Shown here: one piece after another, positions 34,637 to 43,392 of the stretch | Numbering within the stretch: position 1 is the first letter of the stretch | Layout: the number at the start of each line of letters is the position of its first letter | From: Microbacterium imperiale | GTDB lineage: Bacteria > Actinomycetota > Actinomycetes > Actinomycetales > Microbacteriaceae | NCBI RefSeq assembly: GCF_017876655.1 | Contig: NZ_JAGIOK010000001.1 | Span: 2,604,001-2,668,000 of the forward strand | Length of the DNA: 64,000 bases | Reading direction: 5' to 3' | Translations under genes and position numbers: made by a program | Notes under the pieces: generated by a model | What the model saw: only the letters and a program-made list of their open reading frames with translations | What the model was told of the DNA's origin: nothing | Database searches by the model: none

Positions 34637-35326
34637 ATGACCGACTTGATCCTGGCCGCGTCCGAGCAGGGCGGCTCGTGGCTGACGACCCTCGCCGACT
34701 GGACGGTGTCGCTGATGGACACCATCGGTCCCGCCGGCGCGGCGATCGCGGTGGGCATGGACAACCTCTTCCCCCCGATCCCGAGCGAGGTCGTGCTGCC
34801 GATGGCGGGTCTCGCGGCTTCGCGGGGCTCGTTCACCCTGGCCGAGGCGATCCTGTGGACGACGTTCGGCTCGGTGTTCGGCGCCTACATCCTGTACTTC
34901 CTCGGGCGCTGGCTCGGCGCGGAGCGGCTGCGCCGCATCGCCGACCGGATGCCGCTGGTCAAGGGCGACGACGTCGTCCGTTCGGTCCACTGGTTCGAGA
35001 AGCACGGCTCGATCGCGGTCTTCTTCGGACGCATGGTGCCCCTCTTCCGCAGCCTCATCTCGATCCCCGCGGGCGTCTCGCGCATGCACTGGTGGAAGTT
35101 CGGCCTGCTGACGACGGCGGGCAGTCTCATCTGGAACTCGATCTTCGTCATGGCCGGCTTCCTGCTGGGGGAGAACTGGCACATCGTCGAGCAGTACGCC
35201 GAGATCTTCCAGATGGTCGTGATCGTCGTCATCGTGATCGCGGTCGCGTGGTTCGTCTTCGTGCGCGTGCGGGCGCTGCTGCGCGAGCGCCGCGACGGCG
35301 GAGCGGAGCGCTCAGGGTCCGCATAG
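34637..35326 (+). CDS. DedA-family membrane protein
   Basis: A 229-aa polytopic protein. Diagnostic segments are FPPIPSEVVLPMAGLAASRG near residue 50, YFLGRWLGAERLRRIADRMP and FGRMVPLFRSLISIPAGVSRM (conserved arginine motif). DedA proteins act in lipid-carrier or phospholipid flipping and membrane potential maintenance. GAGGG is 5 nt before the ATG, and TAGGCT at 34583-34588 is a likely -10. Confidence 0.92.
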   Translation: MTDLILAASEQGGSWLTTLADWTVSLMDTIGPAGAAIAVGMDNLFPPIPSEVVLPMAGLAASRGSFTLAEAILWTTFGSVFGAYILYFLGRWLGAERLRRIADRMPLVKGDDVVRSVHWFEKHGSIAVFFGRMVPLFRSLISIPAGVSRMHWWKFGLLTTAGSLIWNSIFVMAGFLLGENWHIVEQYAEIFQMVVIVVIVIAVAWFVFVRVRALLRERRDGGAERSGSA

Positions 35327-35351
35327 GGGCGGGCGCCGTAGACTGGAGACC

Positions 35352-35981
35352 GTGCCTGCAGTCCGCCTCCATCTCGTGCGCCATGGGGAGGTCCACAACC
35401 CCGGACGCGTGCTCTACGGCCGGCTTCCCGGCTTCGGGCTGAGCGAAGACGGACGCCGCATGACCCGCGCAGCGGCGGAGCACGTGCGTTCGCTCGACCG
35501 GCCCGTCACCGGTCTGGTCTCCTCTCCGCTGCAGCGCACGCGCGAGTCGTCCGAGCCGTTCACCGAGGTGTTCGGGCTCGAGCCCGTGCTCGACGAGCGT
35601 GTGATCGAGCCGCACAACGTCTTCGAGGGGCGGCGCATGAAGCACGCCCTCGTCAACCCCTTCAACTGGCGGCACCTGCGCACGCCGGCGACCCCGAGCT
35701 GGGGAGAGCCGTACCTCGACATCGTGGCGCGCATGGATGCCGCGATGCGCGACCTCTGGCACGCGACCGGCTCGGGCGACGCGGTGATCGTGTCGCACCA
35801 GCTGCCGATCTGGATCACGCACCTCGCCGTCGCGGGCGAGCCGCTGCGACACGACCCGCGGCGTCGCCGGTGCGCGCTGTCGAGCGTGACGAGCTTCGAG
35901 CTCGAAGGCGACGCCTGGCGCGAGGTCGCGTACGCCGAGCCCGCATCGACCGCGGGCGCCGTCGATGTAGGAGCCGTCTGA
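35352..35981 (+). CDS. Histidine phosphatase family protein
   Basis: A 209-aa phosphoglycerate-mutase-like phosphatase with the RHG catalytic motif (LHLVRHGEVHNPG, His about residue 10), the second arginine (SSPLQRTRESSEPF) and the distal His in IVSHQLPIWI. It heads the cytochrome c maturation operon in this and many other actinobacteria; its role there is unknown. TAGACT (35339-35344) is 7 nt before the GTG. Its stop overlaps the next start (TGATG). Confidence 0.9.
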   Translation: MPAVRLHLVRHGEVHNPGRVLYGRLPGFGLSEDGRRMTRAAAEHVRSLDRPVTGLVSSPLQRTRESSEPFTEVFGLEPVLDERVIEPHNVFEGRRMKHALVNPFNWRHLRTPATPSWGEPYLDIVARMDAAMRDLWHATGSGDAVIVSHQLPIWITHLAVAGEPLRHDPRRRRCALSSVTSFELEGDAWREVAYAEPASTAGAVDVGAV

Positions 35982-36583
35982 TGAAGCGCCGCGTCATGGC
36001 CGCCGTCCTCGCCCTCGGGCTCGCCGCGGGTCTCGCCGCGTGCACGAGCCCGAACGACGACCTCGCGGGCCAGTACCGCGAGGGCGACAACAAGGGCTTC
36101 ATCTCCGGCGACGGCACCGTCACCGAGATCCCCGCGGCCGACCGGGGCGAGCCGCTCGAGTTCTCCGGCACCGCCGTGGACGGCTCGACGATCTCGAGCG
36201 CCGACTACGCCGGCCGGGTGCTCGTGCTGAACTTCTGGTACGCCCAGTGCGGCCCGTGCCGCGCCGAGGCACCCCTGCTCGAGCAGGTCTACACCGACAC
36301 CCAGGCGGTCGGCGCGGACTTCCTCGGCATCAACATCTACGACGGTCCCGAGCAGGCCGGCTCGTTCGAGCAGACCTACGGCATCAGCTACCCGTCGCTG
36401 CTCATGCAGGGCGACGGCGACCTCAAGCTCGCGCTCGCGGCATCCGCATCGGTGCAGGCCGCGCCGACGACGCTCGTGCTCGACACGGAGGGGCGCGTGT
36501 CGGCCCGCATCGTCGGACAGCTGCGCGACGCCGGCATCCTGCGCACGCTCGTCGAGGACGCCGCGTCCGCGGGGGTGTCGTGA
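35981..36583 (+). CDS. TlpA/ResA-like thiol-disulfide lipoprotein
   Basis: The 200-aa extracytoplasmic thioredoxin keeps apocytochrome c thiols reduced. It has a lipoprotein signal (lipobox LAAC, Cys about 20) and WYAQCGPCRAE with the CxxC site. The thioredoxin fold continues to VQAAPTTLVLDTEG with cis-Pro. GGAG lies 7 nt before ATG 35981. It receives electrons from the CcdA protein encoded next, whose GTG overlaps its stop. Confidence 0.92.
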   Translation: MKRRVMAAVLALGLAAGLAACTSPNDDLAGQYREGDNKGFISGDGTVTEIPAADRGEPLEFSGTAVDGSTISSADYAGRVLVLNFWYAQCGPCRAEAPLLEQVYTDTQAVGADFLGINIYDGPEQAGSFEQTYGISYPSLLMQGDGDLKLALAASASVQAAPTTLVLDTEGRVSARIVGQLRDAGILRTLVEDAASAGVS

Positions 36584-37428
36584 ACCCGGGCGAGATCGTC
36601 TTCGGGGGAGCGCTGTGGCTCGCGGTGCCCATCGCGGTGCTCGCGGGCCTGGTGTCGTTCCTCTCGCCCTGTGTGCTGCCCCTCGTGCCCGGCTACCTCG
36701 GCTTCCTCGGCAGCGCGGTCACGCCGCGCGAGCCGGCCGTGGCCGCCGGCAGGCGCGAGGGTGAGCAGTCGGTCGCGCAGGCGGCATCCGGCTCCGACGG
36801 CTCGGCGCGCGTCGCTGTCGACGCTCCGGCGCCGGCTCCGGCGGGGCCCGGTCGCGGACGGCTGCTGCTGGGCGTCGGCCTGTTCATCGCGGGCTTCACC
36901 GTCGTCTTCCTCGCCATGGGCGTCTTCGCCGGCACGATCGGGCGCGTCTTCTTCGAGTACCAGGACGTCATCACACGCGTCCTGGGCGCCGTGGTCATCG
37001 TGCTCGGTCTCGTGTTCGTCGGCCTGTTCGGCTTCGCCCAGCGCATCTACCGGCCCCAGCTGCGTCAGAACCTCGGGATCGCCGGCGCGCCGCTGCTCGG
37101 GATCGCGATGGGCATCGGCTGGGCGCCGTGCATCGGCCCGACCCTCGCCGCGATCCTCTCCATCGCCCTGAGCCAAGCAGACCCGGCGCGCGCGGGCGTG
37201 CTCGCCGTGGCGTACTCGCTGGGGCTCGGCATCCCCTTCGTCCTGCTCGCGCTGGGTGCGAGCTGGGCGACCCGCTCGGTGGCGTTCGTCCGTCGGCACA
37301 TCCGCATCGTCAACATCGCCGGAGGCGCGCTGCTCGTCGTCCTCGGCGTGCTGATGGTCACGGGTGTGTGGACCGCCATCATGTCCGTCTTCCAAGGAGT
37401 GGTGGCCGGTGTCCCGACCTTCCTCTGA
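36580..37428 (+). CDS. ccdA: Cytochrome c biogenesis protein CcdA
   Basis: A 282-aa membrane protein with six or more helices, passing electrons from cytoplasmic thioredoxin to the extracytoplasmic thiol protein. The two conserved Cys are in SFLSPCVLPLVPGYLGF and IGWAPCIGPTLAAIL. A loop of about 40 residues rich in Ala/Gly/Arg lies between helices 1 and 2, longer than in short CcdA. GTG 36580 overlaps the previous stop. Confidence 0.94.
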   Translation: MNPGEIVFGGALWLAVPIAVLAGLVSFLSPCVLPLVPGYLGFLGSAVTPREPAVAAGRREGEQSVAQAASGSDGSARVAVDAPAPAPAGPGRGRLLLGVGLFIAGFTVVFLAMGVFAGTIGRVFFEYQDVITRVLGAVVIVLGLVFVGLFGFAQRIYRPQLRQNLGIAGAPLLGIAMGIGWAPCIGPTLAAILSIALSQADPARAGVLAVAYSLGLGIPFVLLALGASWATRSVAFVRRHIRIVNIAGGALLVVLGVLMVTGVWTAIMSVFQGVVAGVPTFL

Positions 37429-39184
37429 CCAGGCCGACCCGTCGGCGCCGCTGCGACCGGGCGATCACTCGGACGCCTCTGACGACCGGGGCGACGACGG
37501 CGACCGCGCGATCGTGCAGCCGCAGCTCGGCGTCGTCGGCTGGCTGCGATGGGGCTGGCGACAGCTCACGAGCATGCGCACGGCGCTCGTGCTGCTGCTC
37601 CTGCTCGCGATCGCGGCGATCCCCGGGTCGATCGTGCCGCAGCGCGGCGCCGACCCCAACGGCGTGACGCAGTGGCGGGCCGACAACCCCGACCTGTACC
37701 CGATCCTCGACGCGCTGCAGATGTTCGACGTGTACACGTCGGTGTGGTTCTCGGCGATCTACATCCTGCTGTTCGTCTCGCTCATCGGCTGCGTCATCCC
37801 GCGCACGAAGCACCACTGGCAGGCCCTGAAGTCCCGCCCGCCGCGCACGCCGGCGCGGCTGTCGCGCCTGGCCGACCACCGCAGTGTCGGGGTGCGTCTG
37901 AACGACGACGAGGATGCCGCGGCCGCCGCCTCTGCGGTCATCGACGAGGCGCAGCGCCAGTTGCGCAAGTCGGGGTACCGCGTCGAGCGCTACGACGCCG
38001 GGGGAGCGGCATCCGTCTCGGCCGAGCGCGGGTACCTGCGCGAGACCGGCAACCTCGTCTTTCACGGTGCGCTCGTGGGCGTGCTGCTGTCGGTCGGCAT
38101 CGGCGGCGGCATGACCTACACCGGACAGACCGTCATCGTCGAGGGCGACACGTTCGTCAACTCGCTCGGGCTCGGCTACACCTCGTTCAACCCGGGGCGC
38201 TTCGTCGACACCGACCAGATGCCGCCGTACTCGCTGACCCTCGACCGGTTCGACGTCTCGTACGGCGAGTTCACGGGCGAGCCCGGTCATGGCATGGCGG
38301 GCGACTTCCGGGCGCACCTGACCGTCGCCGAGCCGGGTCAGCAGCCGCGCGACGGCGAGGTGCGGGTCAACCACCCGTACGAGATCGAGGGCGACCGCAT
38401 CTACCTCATGGGCAACGGGTACGCGCCGACCATCACGGTCCGCAACGCCGACGGCGACGTCGTCTTCAGCGAAGACGTGCCGTTCCTGCCCCAGGACAAC
38501 AACATGACCTCGCAGGGTGTCGTGAAGGTCGCCGACGGGATGCCGGAGCAGCTGGGCCTGGTCGGCTTCTTCTACCCGACCGCCGCGACGCTCGCCTCGG
38601 GCGCGATCGGCTCGGCGTACGGCGACCTGACCAACCCCCTCATGACCTTCTGGGTCTACCAGGGCGACCTCGGCATCGACGACGGCACCCCGCGCTCGGT
38701 GTACACCCTCGACCCGACCGGCATGGAGCAGATCGCCGGCGGCGATTCGGGCCTGTCGTCGCTCGAGCTCGAGCCGGGCCAGACGGTCGATCTGCCGAAC
38801 GGCCTGGGGACCGTGACGTTCGAGGACGGGCGGGCCGCCGGAGCCGAAGAGGCCGTCAAGCGCTACGTCTCGCTGTCGATCCACCGCGACGTCGGCGCGC
38901 CGTTCGTGCTCGTGTTCGCGATCCTCGCGACGCTCGGCCTGCTCGCGGGACTGTTCGTGCCGCGGCGACGGCTGTGGGTCAAGGCCACTCCGACCGACGG
39001 TGCGCTCCGCGTCGAGTACGCCGGCCTCGCGCGCGGCGAGGACCCCGCCATCGCGCAGGCGGTCGCCGACCTGTCGCGCGGGCACCTCGCCGCCCTGGAC
39101 CGCGACGAGGTCGCGCTGCCGCCCGAGCCCGAGCGCCCCCGCCGCCCCCGCCCCGCCCGCGCGCAAGCGCCCGACGTAGACTGA
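37409..39184 (+). CDS. resB: Cytochrome c biogenesis protein ResB
   Basis: A 591-aa membrane protein of the system II heme-ligation complex. Early helices include ALVLLLLLAIAAIPGSIVPQRG and SVWFSAIYILLFVSLIGCVIP; a large extracytoplasmic domain follows, with a last helix near residue 505. Start GTG 37409 has AAGGAG (37394-37399) 9 nt upstream, and its first codons overlap the ccdA end in another frame. The C-terminal tail is Pro/Arg-rich. Confidence 0.93.
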   Translation: MSRPSSDQADPSAPLRPGDHSDASDDRGDDGDRAIVQPQLGVVGWLRWGWRQLTSMRTALVLLLLLAIAAIPGSIVPQRGADPNGVTQWRADNPDLYPILDALQMFDVYTSVWFSAIYILLFVSLIGCVIPRTKHHWQALKSRPPRTPARLSRLADHRSVGVRLNDDEDAAAAASAVIDEAQRQLRKSGYRVERYDAGGAASVSAERGYLRETGNLVFHGALVGVLLSVGIGGGMTYTGQTVIVEGDTFVNSLGLGYTSFNPGRFVDTDQMPPYSLTLDRFDVSYGEFTGEPGHGMAGDFRAHLTVAEPGQQPRDGEVRVNHPYEIEGDRIYLMGNGYAPTITVRNADGDVVFSEDVPFLPQDNNMTSQGVVKVADGMPEQLGLVGFFYPTAATLASGAIGSAYGDLTNPLMTFWVYQGDLGIDDGTPRSVYTLDPTGMEQIAGGDSGLSSLELEPGQTVDLPNGLGTVTFEDGRAAGAEEAVKRYVSLSIHRDVGAPFVLVFAILATLGLLAGLFVPRRRLWVKATPTDGALRVEYAGLARGEDPAIAQAVADLSRGHLAALDRDEVALPPEPERPRRPRPARAQAPDVD

Positions 39185-39189
39185 GGACC

Positions 39190-40248
39190 ATGCCCGAAGA
39201 CCTGTCGCTGGATGCCGTTTCGGTCCTGCTCGTGTGGACGGCCGTGGCCGTCTACGCCCTGGCCTTCATCGCGTACGCCGTCGACCTGGCGCGCCGGTCC
39301 GACCTCGCGCTGAAGGCGAAGGACGCCGCGCCGGCGACCGTCGCCGCCCCCGCCCTCGTGGGTGCGGGAGCGCCGACGATCCGCGAGATCCGCGCCGCCG
39401 AGGCGGAGGCCGAGCTCGCGCTCAACGCGCGTCCGGCCGAGCGCCCGCGGCTGCTCTGGGCCCGCATCGGCACGACCCTGACCTGGCTCGGCTTCCTGCT
39501 GCACGTCGCGGCCACCGTGCTGCGCGGGATCGCCGCGGAGCGCGTGCCGTGGTCGAACATGTACGAGTTCGCCATGACGGGAACCGTGCTCGTCGTCGCC
39601 GTCTACCTCGTCGTGCTGTTCCGCTACGACCTGCGCTTCCTCGGGACGTTCATCACCGGCCTGGTCGTGGTGCTGCTGGGCGGAGCTGCGACGAGCTTCT
39701 ACGTCGTCGTGGTGCCTCTGGCCGACCCGCTGAAGTCGGTGTGGCTCGTCATCCACGTGTTCGTCGCCTCGCTCGCGTCGGCCTTCCTCGCGCTCGCCTT
39801 CGCCCTGTCGGTCGTGCAGCTGATGCAGGCGCGGCGCGAGGCGCGGGCGATCGCCCGCGTGGGCGCCGAGGCCGGTGAGGCGGCATCCGCTTCGCGTCGC
39901 GGTGAGGGGGCGCGGTTCCTGCGGACGCTGCCGAGCGCCGACGCGCTCGAGTCGCTCGCGTACCGCTTCGCGATCATCGGCTTCATCTTCTGGACCTTCA
40001 CCCTCATCGCCGGCGCGATCTGGGCCAACGACGCATGGGGTCGCTACTGGGGCTTCGACACGAAGGAAGTCTGGACGTTCGTCATCTGGGTCCTGTACGC
40101 CGGATACATCCACGCGCGCGCGACCCGCGGCTGGCGCGGCAACCGCAGTGCGTGGCTGTCGATCGTCGGTTTCTCGGCAGTGCTGTTCAACTTCATCATC
40201 GTCAACCAGTTCTTCAAGGGCCTGCACGCCTACAGCGGCCTGAGCTGA
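39190..40248 (+). CDS. ccsB: Cytochrome c biogenesis protein CcsB/ResC (CcsA family)
   Basis: The 352-aa heme-handling partner of ResB. Eight or so helices; the tryptophan-rich heme motif is WGRYWGFDTKEVWTF, and conserved histidines appear in LLHVAATVLRG and VIHVFVASLA. TAGACT (39177-39182) lies 7 nt before the ATG and overlaps the resB stop, so an internal promoter is possible. It closes the maturation operon; the tandem repeat array follows. Confidence 0.93.
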   Translation: MPEDLSLDAVSVLLVWTAVAVYALAFIAYAVDLARRSDLALKAKDAAPATVAAPALVGAGAPTIREIRAAEAEAELALNARPAERPRLLWARIGTTLTWLGFLLHVAATVLRGIAAERVPWSNMYEFAMTGTVLVVAVYLVVLFRYDLRFLGTFITGLVVVLLGGAATSFYVVVVPLADPLKSVWLVIHVFVASLASAFLALAFALSVVQLMQARREARAIARVGAEAGEAASASRRGEGARFLRTLPSADALESLAYRFAIIGFIFWTFTLIAGAIWANDAWGRYWGFDTKEVWTFVIWVLYAGYIHARATRGWRGNRSAWLSIVGFSAVLFNFIIVNQFFKGLHAYSGLS

Positions 40249-40311
40249 GGCGCGGGCCGGGGCCCGGGGGCTCGGGCCGCAGGGGCTTGGGCGGCAGGGG
40301 CTTGGTCTGCT

Positions 40312-41245
40312 TGGCAGCTGTTGCCCCTTGACCTCGCGCGAAGCGGCGGGATCTGCCATCTGAGGCGCGCTGGAGTGCGCGAGGCCGCGTTCACCTGGCA
40401 GCATCCGCCCCGTCTTCTTGCGCGAAGCGGCGTCACCTGCCGATTGAAGCCCGCGGCGCCGCGCAAGGCCGAGTTCACCTGGCAGCTATTGCCCTTTCTC
40501 CTCGCGCGAAGCGGCGTCACCTGCCATCTGAAGCCCGTCGCGTCCGCGGCCCGGCTTCGCCTGGCCCCGCGCGCCCCTTTCCCTCGCGTGAAGCGGCGCC
40601 AACTCCCAACTGAGGCCCGCCGTGATCCGGCTCGCGCGCCGACGGTGTACGGCCGACCTGGCAGCGTCCGCCCTTTCCCCTCGCGCGAAGCTGCGGGATC
40701 TGCAAACTAGCCCGCGACCTCGCGCGAGGCAGAGTTCGACTGGCAGCTGTTGCCCCTTCCCTCGCTCGAGGAGGCGGGATCTGCCAACCGAGGCGCACCG
40801 CACGCGCGAGGCTGCGTTCACCTGGCAGCGTCCGCCCATCTCCTTCGCGCGAAGCGGTGGCAACTGCCAACTCGAGGCTGCTGCACGCGCGGCCCCCGCT
40901 TCGCCTGGCAGCATCCGCCCCGTCTTCTCGCGCGAATGGGCGCGACCTGCCAACTCGGGCCCTCCGTATGAGCGGCCTGGCTTGGCTTGGCAGCATCGGC
41001 CCGTCCTCTCGCGTGAAGGGGCGTGACCTGCCAACTCAGGCCTTCCTCTCGCGTGAATGAACGTCACCTGCCAACTCAGGCCCGCCGCATCCGCGGCCTC
41101 GGCTTCGCCTGGCAGCATCGGCCCGTCCTCTCGCGTGAAGGGGCGTCACCTGCCAACTCAAGCCCGCCGCACCCGCGGCCTCGGCTTCACCTGGCAGCAT
41201 CGGCCCCTTCCTCTCGCGCGAAGGGGCGCTGGCCGCCAACCGAAC
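40312..41245. repeat. Imperfect tandem array of about 11 units, 82-84 bp period, with alternating inverted half-sites
   Basis: TGGCAG marks the unit starts at 40312, 40396, 40480, 40562 (changed to TGGCCC), 40659, 40741, 40823, 40906, 40988, 41110 and 41192. Steps are 82-84 bp except 97 and 122; the latter contains an extra 40-bp partial copy at about 41043-41082. Each unit has a conserved left part (TGGCAG, GCCC, CTCGCGCGAAG, GGCG, CTGCCA) and a more variable GC-rich right part. TGGCAG and CTGCCA alternate as inverted half-sites about 40-48 bp apart, and inner GCCC/GGGGC and GCCGC/GCGGC arms could pair, so each unit can form two hairpins. The last three units are the most alike. The array fills the convergent gap after ccsB. 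Frames through it are not genes: the period is mostly not a multiple of three. Confidence 0.85.
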
Positions 41246-41286
41246 GCTCCACGCCAAGCACGACCCGCGCCGCGCCCGGATACAGC

Positions 41287-41320
41287 TCCGCCCCCGCCTC
41301 CATGAGAAGGCGGGGGCGGA
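41287..41320. terminator. 13-bp perfect GC hairpin between array and YhgE gene
   Basis: TCCGCCCCCGCCT (41287-41299) pairs with AGGCGGGGGCGGA (41308-41320) around an 8-nt loop, 12 bp beyond the end of the minus-strand YhgE gene. No U-tract on either strand. A bidirectional end point for the convergent transcripts is likely. Confidence 0.7.
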
Positions 41321-41331
41321 ACGGAGGGGAC

Positions 41332-43392
41332 TCAGGCGGTGGCGGGGCGGCGCAGGAGGGCGCGCACCGAGGTGGTGCGGGCGCGCGCGGTGACGAGCAC
41401 CGTGACGATCAGCGACAGCACGAGCCACACGATCAGGCCTCCGACCGCGGCAGCCGCGCCGTCGGTCGAGGTCAGCACGGCGAGCAGTCCCTGATAGGCG
41501 GATGCCGTCGGCAGCAGGCCCGCGATCTCGGACAGCACACCGGGAACCGTCGACACGACTCCGGTCGCCACCGCGAGCACGGCGCCGCCCGCCGCCACCC
41601 ACCGGCCCGCGCCGCCGAGGACGGCCACGAGCGCCTGGTTGATCGCCGCGAAGGCGACGCCCGCGAGGGCGGAGAGCCCTGCGAAGGCGGCCCACGTCCA
41701 CGGGTCGTACGAGGCCGCGAGCTGCACGACCACGGCGACGAGGACGCCCTGCACGAGGCCGACGACGGCGGCCGGGGCGAAGGCGCGCAGCGCCAGCACG
41801 AACGAGGGACGCCGCGAGGTCAGCGCGGCGCGGGGCACCGCCTGCAGGGCGATGAACGATGCGATGGCGCCGAGCCACAGGGCCAGACCCGTCAGCAGCG
41901 GGATGGCCGATGCGCCGAAGAGCTCGGAGCCGAGTCCCTCGGCCTCGACGGGCGCCGCGACGACGCTCGCCAGGTCGGTGGCCTGCTGGTCGGTGTACGA
42001 GGGGATCTGCTCGACCGCGGTACCCAGGCCGTCCGCGAGCGAGCGCGAGCCGCCGGCGAGGTCGGCGGTGCCGGTGCGCAGCTCGCCGGTGCCGTCCGCC
42101 AGTTCCCGGATGCCGGTGGCGAGCGACTGCGTGCCGGTCGCGAGCTGTCCGGCGCCGTCGGCGAGCTGCGTCGCGCCGTCCGCGAGCGCAGCGGCTCCCG
42201 CCGCCGACTGACCCGCGCCGTCCGCGACCTGGCTCACGCCGCCCGCGAGCGCCTCGGCGTTGTCAGCGATCGTCCGCAGCTGGCCGGCGATCTCCTGCGG
42301 CGCCTGTGCCGCGAACTGGTCGAGCCCGCCGGAGGTGTACCCCGCGCCGGTTGCGGCCGTGACCGCGGAGGTCGCGGCGGTGCCGAGGTCCGCCGCGGCA
42401 GTGCCCAGGCTCGTGCAGAACGCCGGGCTCGCGCCGCTCTCGATGCAGGTCGCCGCGAGCTGCCCGATCGTCTGGGCGGCTGCCCCCGTCTGTCGCGCCG
42501 CGTCGGCGGATGACTTCGCGGCGCCCTGCGCCAGCCGGGTCAGCTCGGCGGGAACGAGCCCGTCGCGCTCGATCTGCGCAGCGCCGTCGCGCACGCCCGC
42601 CGCGAGCTGCTGCGCTCCGGTCGCCGCGTCGCGCGCGCCGCTGCCGAGGGCGCCGAGGCCGGTCGCGAGCTGTCCCGCGCCGTCCGCGAGGTCGGCGGCG
42701 CCGGAGCTGAGCGCGCCGGCTCCCGCGGGCAGCTGCGCCGCACCGTCGGCGGCTGCCTGGGCGCCGTCGTCCAGCTGCGCGACGCCGTCGGCGAGCTGAG
42801 CCGAGCCGTCGGCGAGCTCCCCGGCACCGGTCGCGGCGTCGCCGAGCTGATCGCCGAGGGTCGTGAACCCGAGGAAGACGTTCTCGAGGTACACCGTCGA
42901 CAGCTGCGAGCCCATCATCGAGGTCGCCGCCTGCGTGATCTGCGCGGTGATGGCGTCGTCGACGACGAGGCTGTCGGGAGCCGTCTCGACGCGGATCGTC
43001 GCCTTCTCGGGCGTTCCGCCGGGGGCGGTCGAGGTCGCCGCCGCGGAGAAGCCGCTCGGGATCGTCACGATCGCGTCGTAGGTGCCGTCTGCGAGGCCCG
43101 CGGTCGCGTCGTCGTCGTTCGAGATCACCCAGGTGAGGTTGCTCGGCACGTCGTCGGAGCCTTCGACCAGACCCGCGGTGAGCTGTCGGCCCAGGGGTGC
43201 GAGCTGCCCGTTGACCTCGACCGGCTCGTCGTTGTTCACGATCGCGGCGCTCATGTTGTCGAGCCGCTCGACCGGGTTGTACAGCGCGGCGACGAGGACG
43301 CCGCCGACGAGCACCGGAAGCAGGATGACGCCGAGGATCGTGAGCCACGTGATCGGCTTGCGCGTCCGTGCGCGCTCGAGGGGGAGAGTCAT
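41332..43392 (-). CDS. YhgE/Pip-domain ABC-2-like membrane protein
   Basis: A 686-aa protein. One N-terminal helix (about 14-38) is followed by the Pip/YhgE extracellular region, including a long stretch (about 190-460) of repeated heptad-like units such as QLADGAGQLATG. Five or six C-terminal helices have ABC-2-permease character (LLTGLALWLGAIASFIAL). Members export lipids, peptides or toxins. Its start overlaps the end of the MMPL gene by 4 nt, so the two are translated together. Confidence 0.9.
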   Translation of the reverse strand: MTLPLERARTRKPITWLTILGVILLPVLVGGVLVAALYNPVERLDNMSAAIVNNDEPVEVNGQLAPLGRQLTAGLVEGSDDVPSNLTWVISNDDDATAGLADGTYDAIVTIPSGFSAAATSTAPGGTPEKATIRVETAPDSLVVDDAITAQITQAATSMMGSQLSTVYLENVFLGFTTLGDQLGDAATGAGELADGSAQLADGVAQLDDGAQAAADGAAQLPAGAGALSSGAADLADGAGQLATGLGALGSGARDAATGAQQLAAGVRDGAAQIERDGLVPAELTRLAQGAAKSSADAARQTGAAAQTIGQLAATCIESGASPAFCTSLGTAAADLGTAATSAVTAATGAGYTSGGLDQFAAQAPQEIAGQLRTIADNAEALAGGVSQVADGAGQSAAGAAALADGATQLADGAGQLATGTQSLATGIRELADGTGELRTGTADLAGGSRSLADGLGTAVEQIPSYTDQQATDLASVVAAPVEAEGLGSELFGASAIPLLTGLALWLGAIASFIALQAVPRAALTSRRPSFVLALRAFAPAAVVGLVQGVLVAVVVQLAASYDPWTWAAFAGLSALAGVAFAAINQALVAVLGGAGRWVAAGGAVLAVATGVVSTVPGVLSEIAGLLPTASAYQGLLAVLTSTDGAAAAVGGLIVWLVLSLIVTVLVTARARTTSVRALLRRPATA

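Noticed and set aside
40321-41118. Open frames of 60-210 codons through the repeat array on both strands
   Set aside because: They are produced by repeated stop-poor GC-rich units; the period is mostly not a multiple of three, frames shift between units, and no ribosome sites or domains occur.
40312-41245. CRISPR array
   Set aside because: The repeated part is about 50 bp, imperfect and changing from unit to unit; the variable part is still related between units, and no cas gene is nearby.
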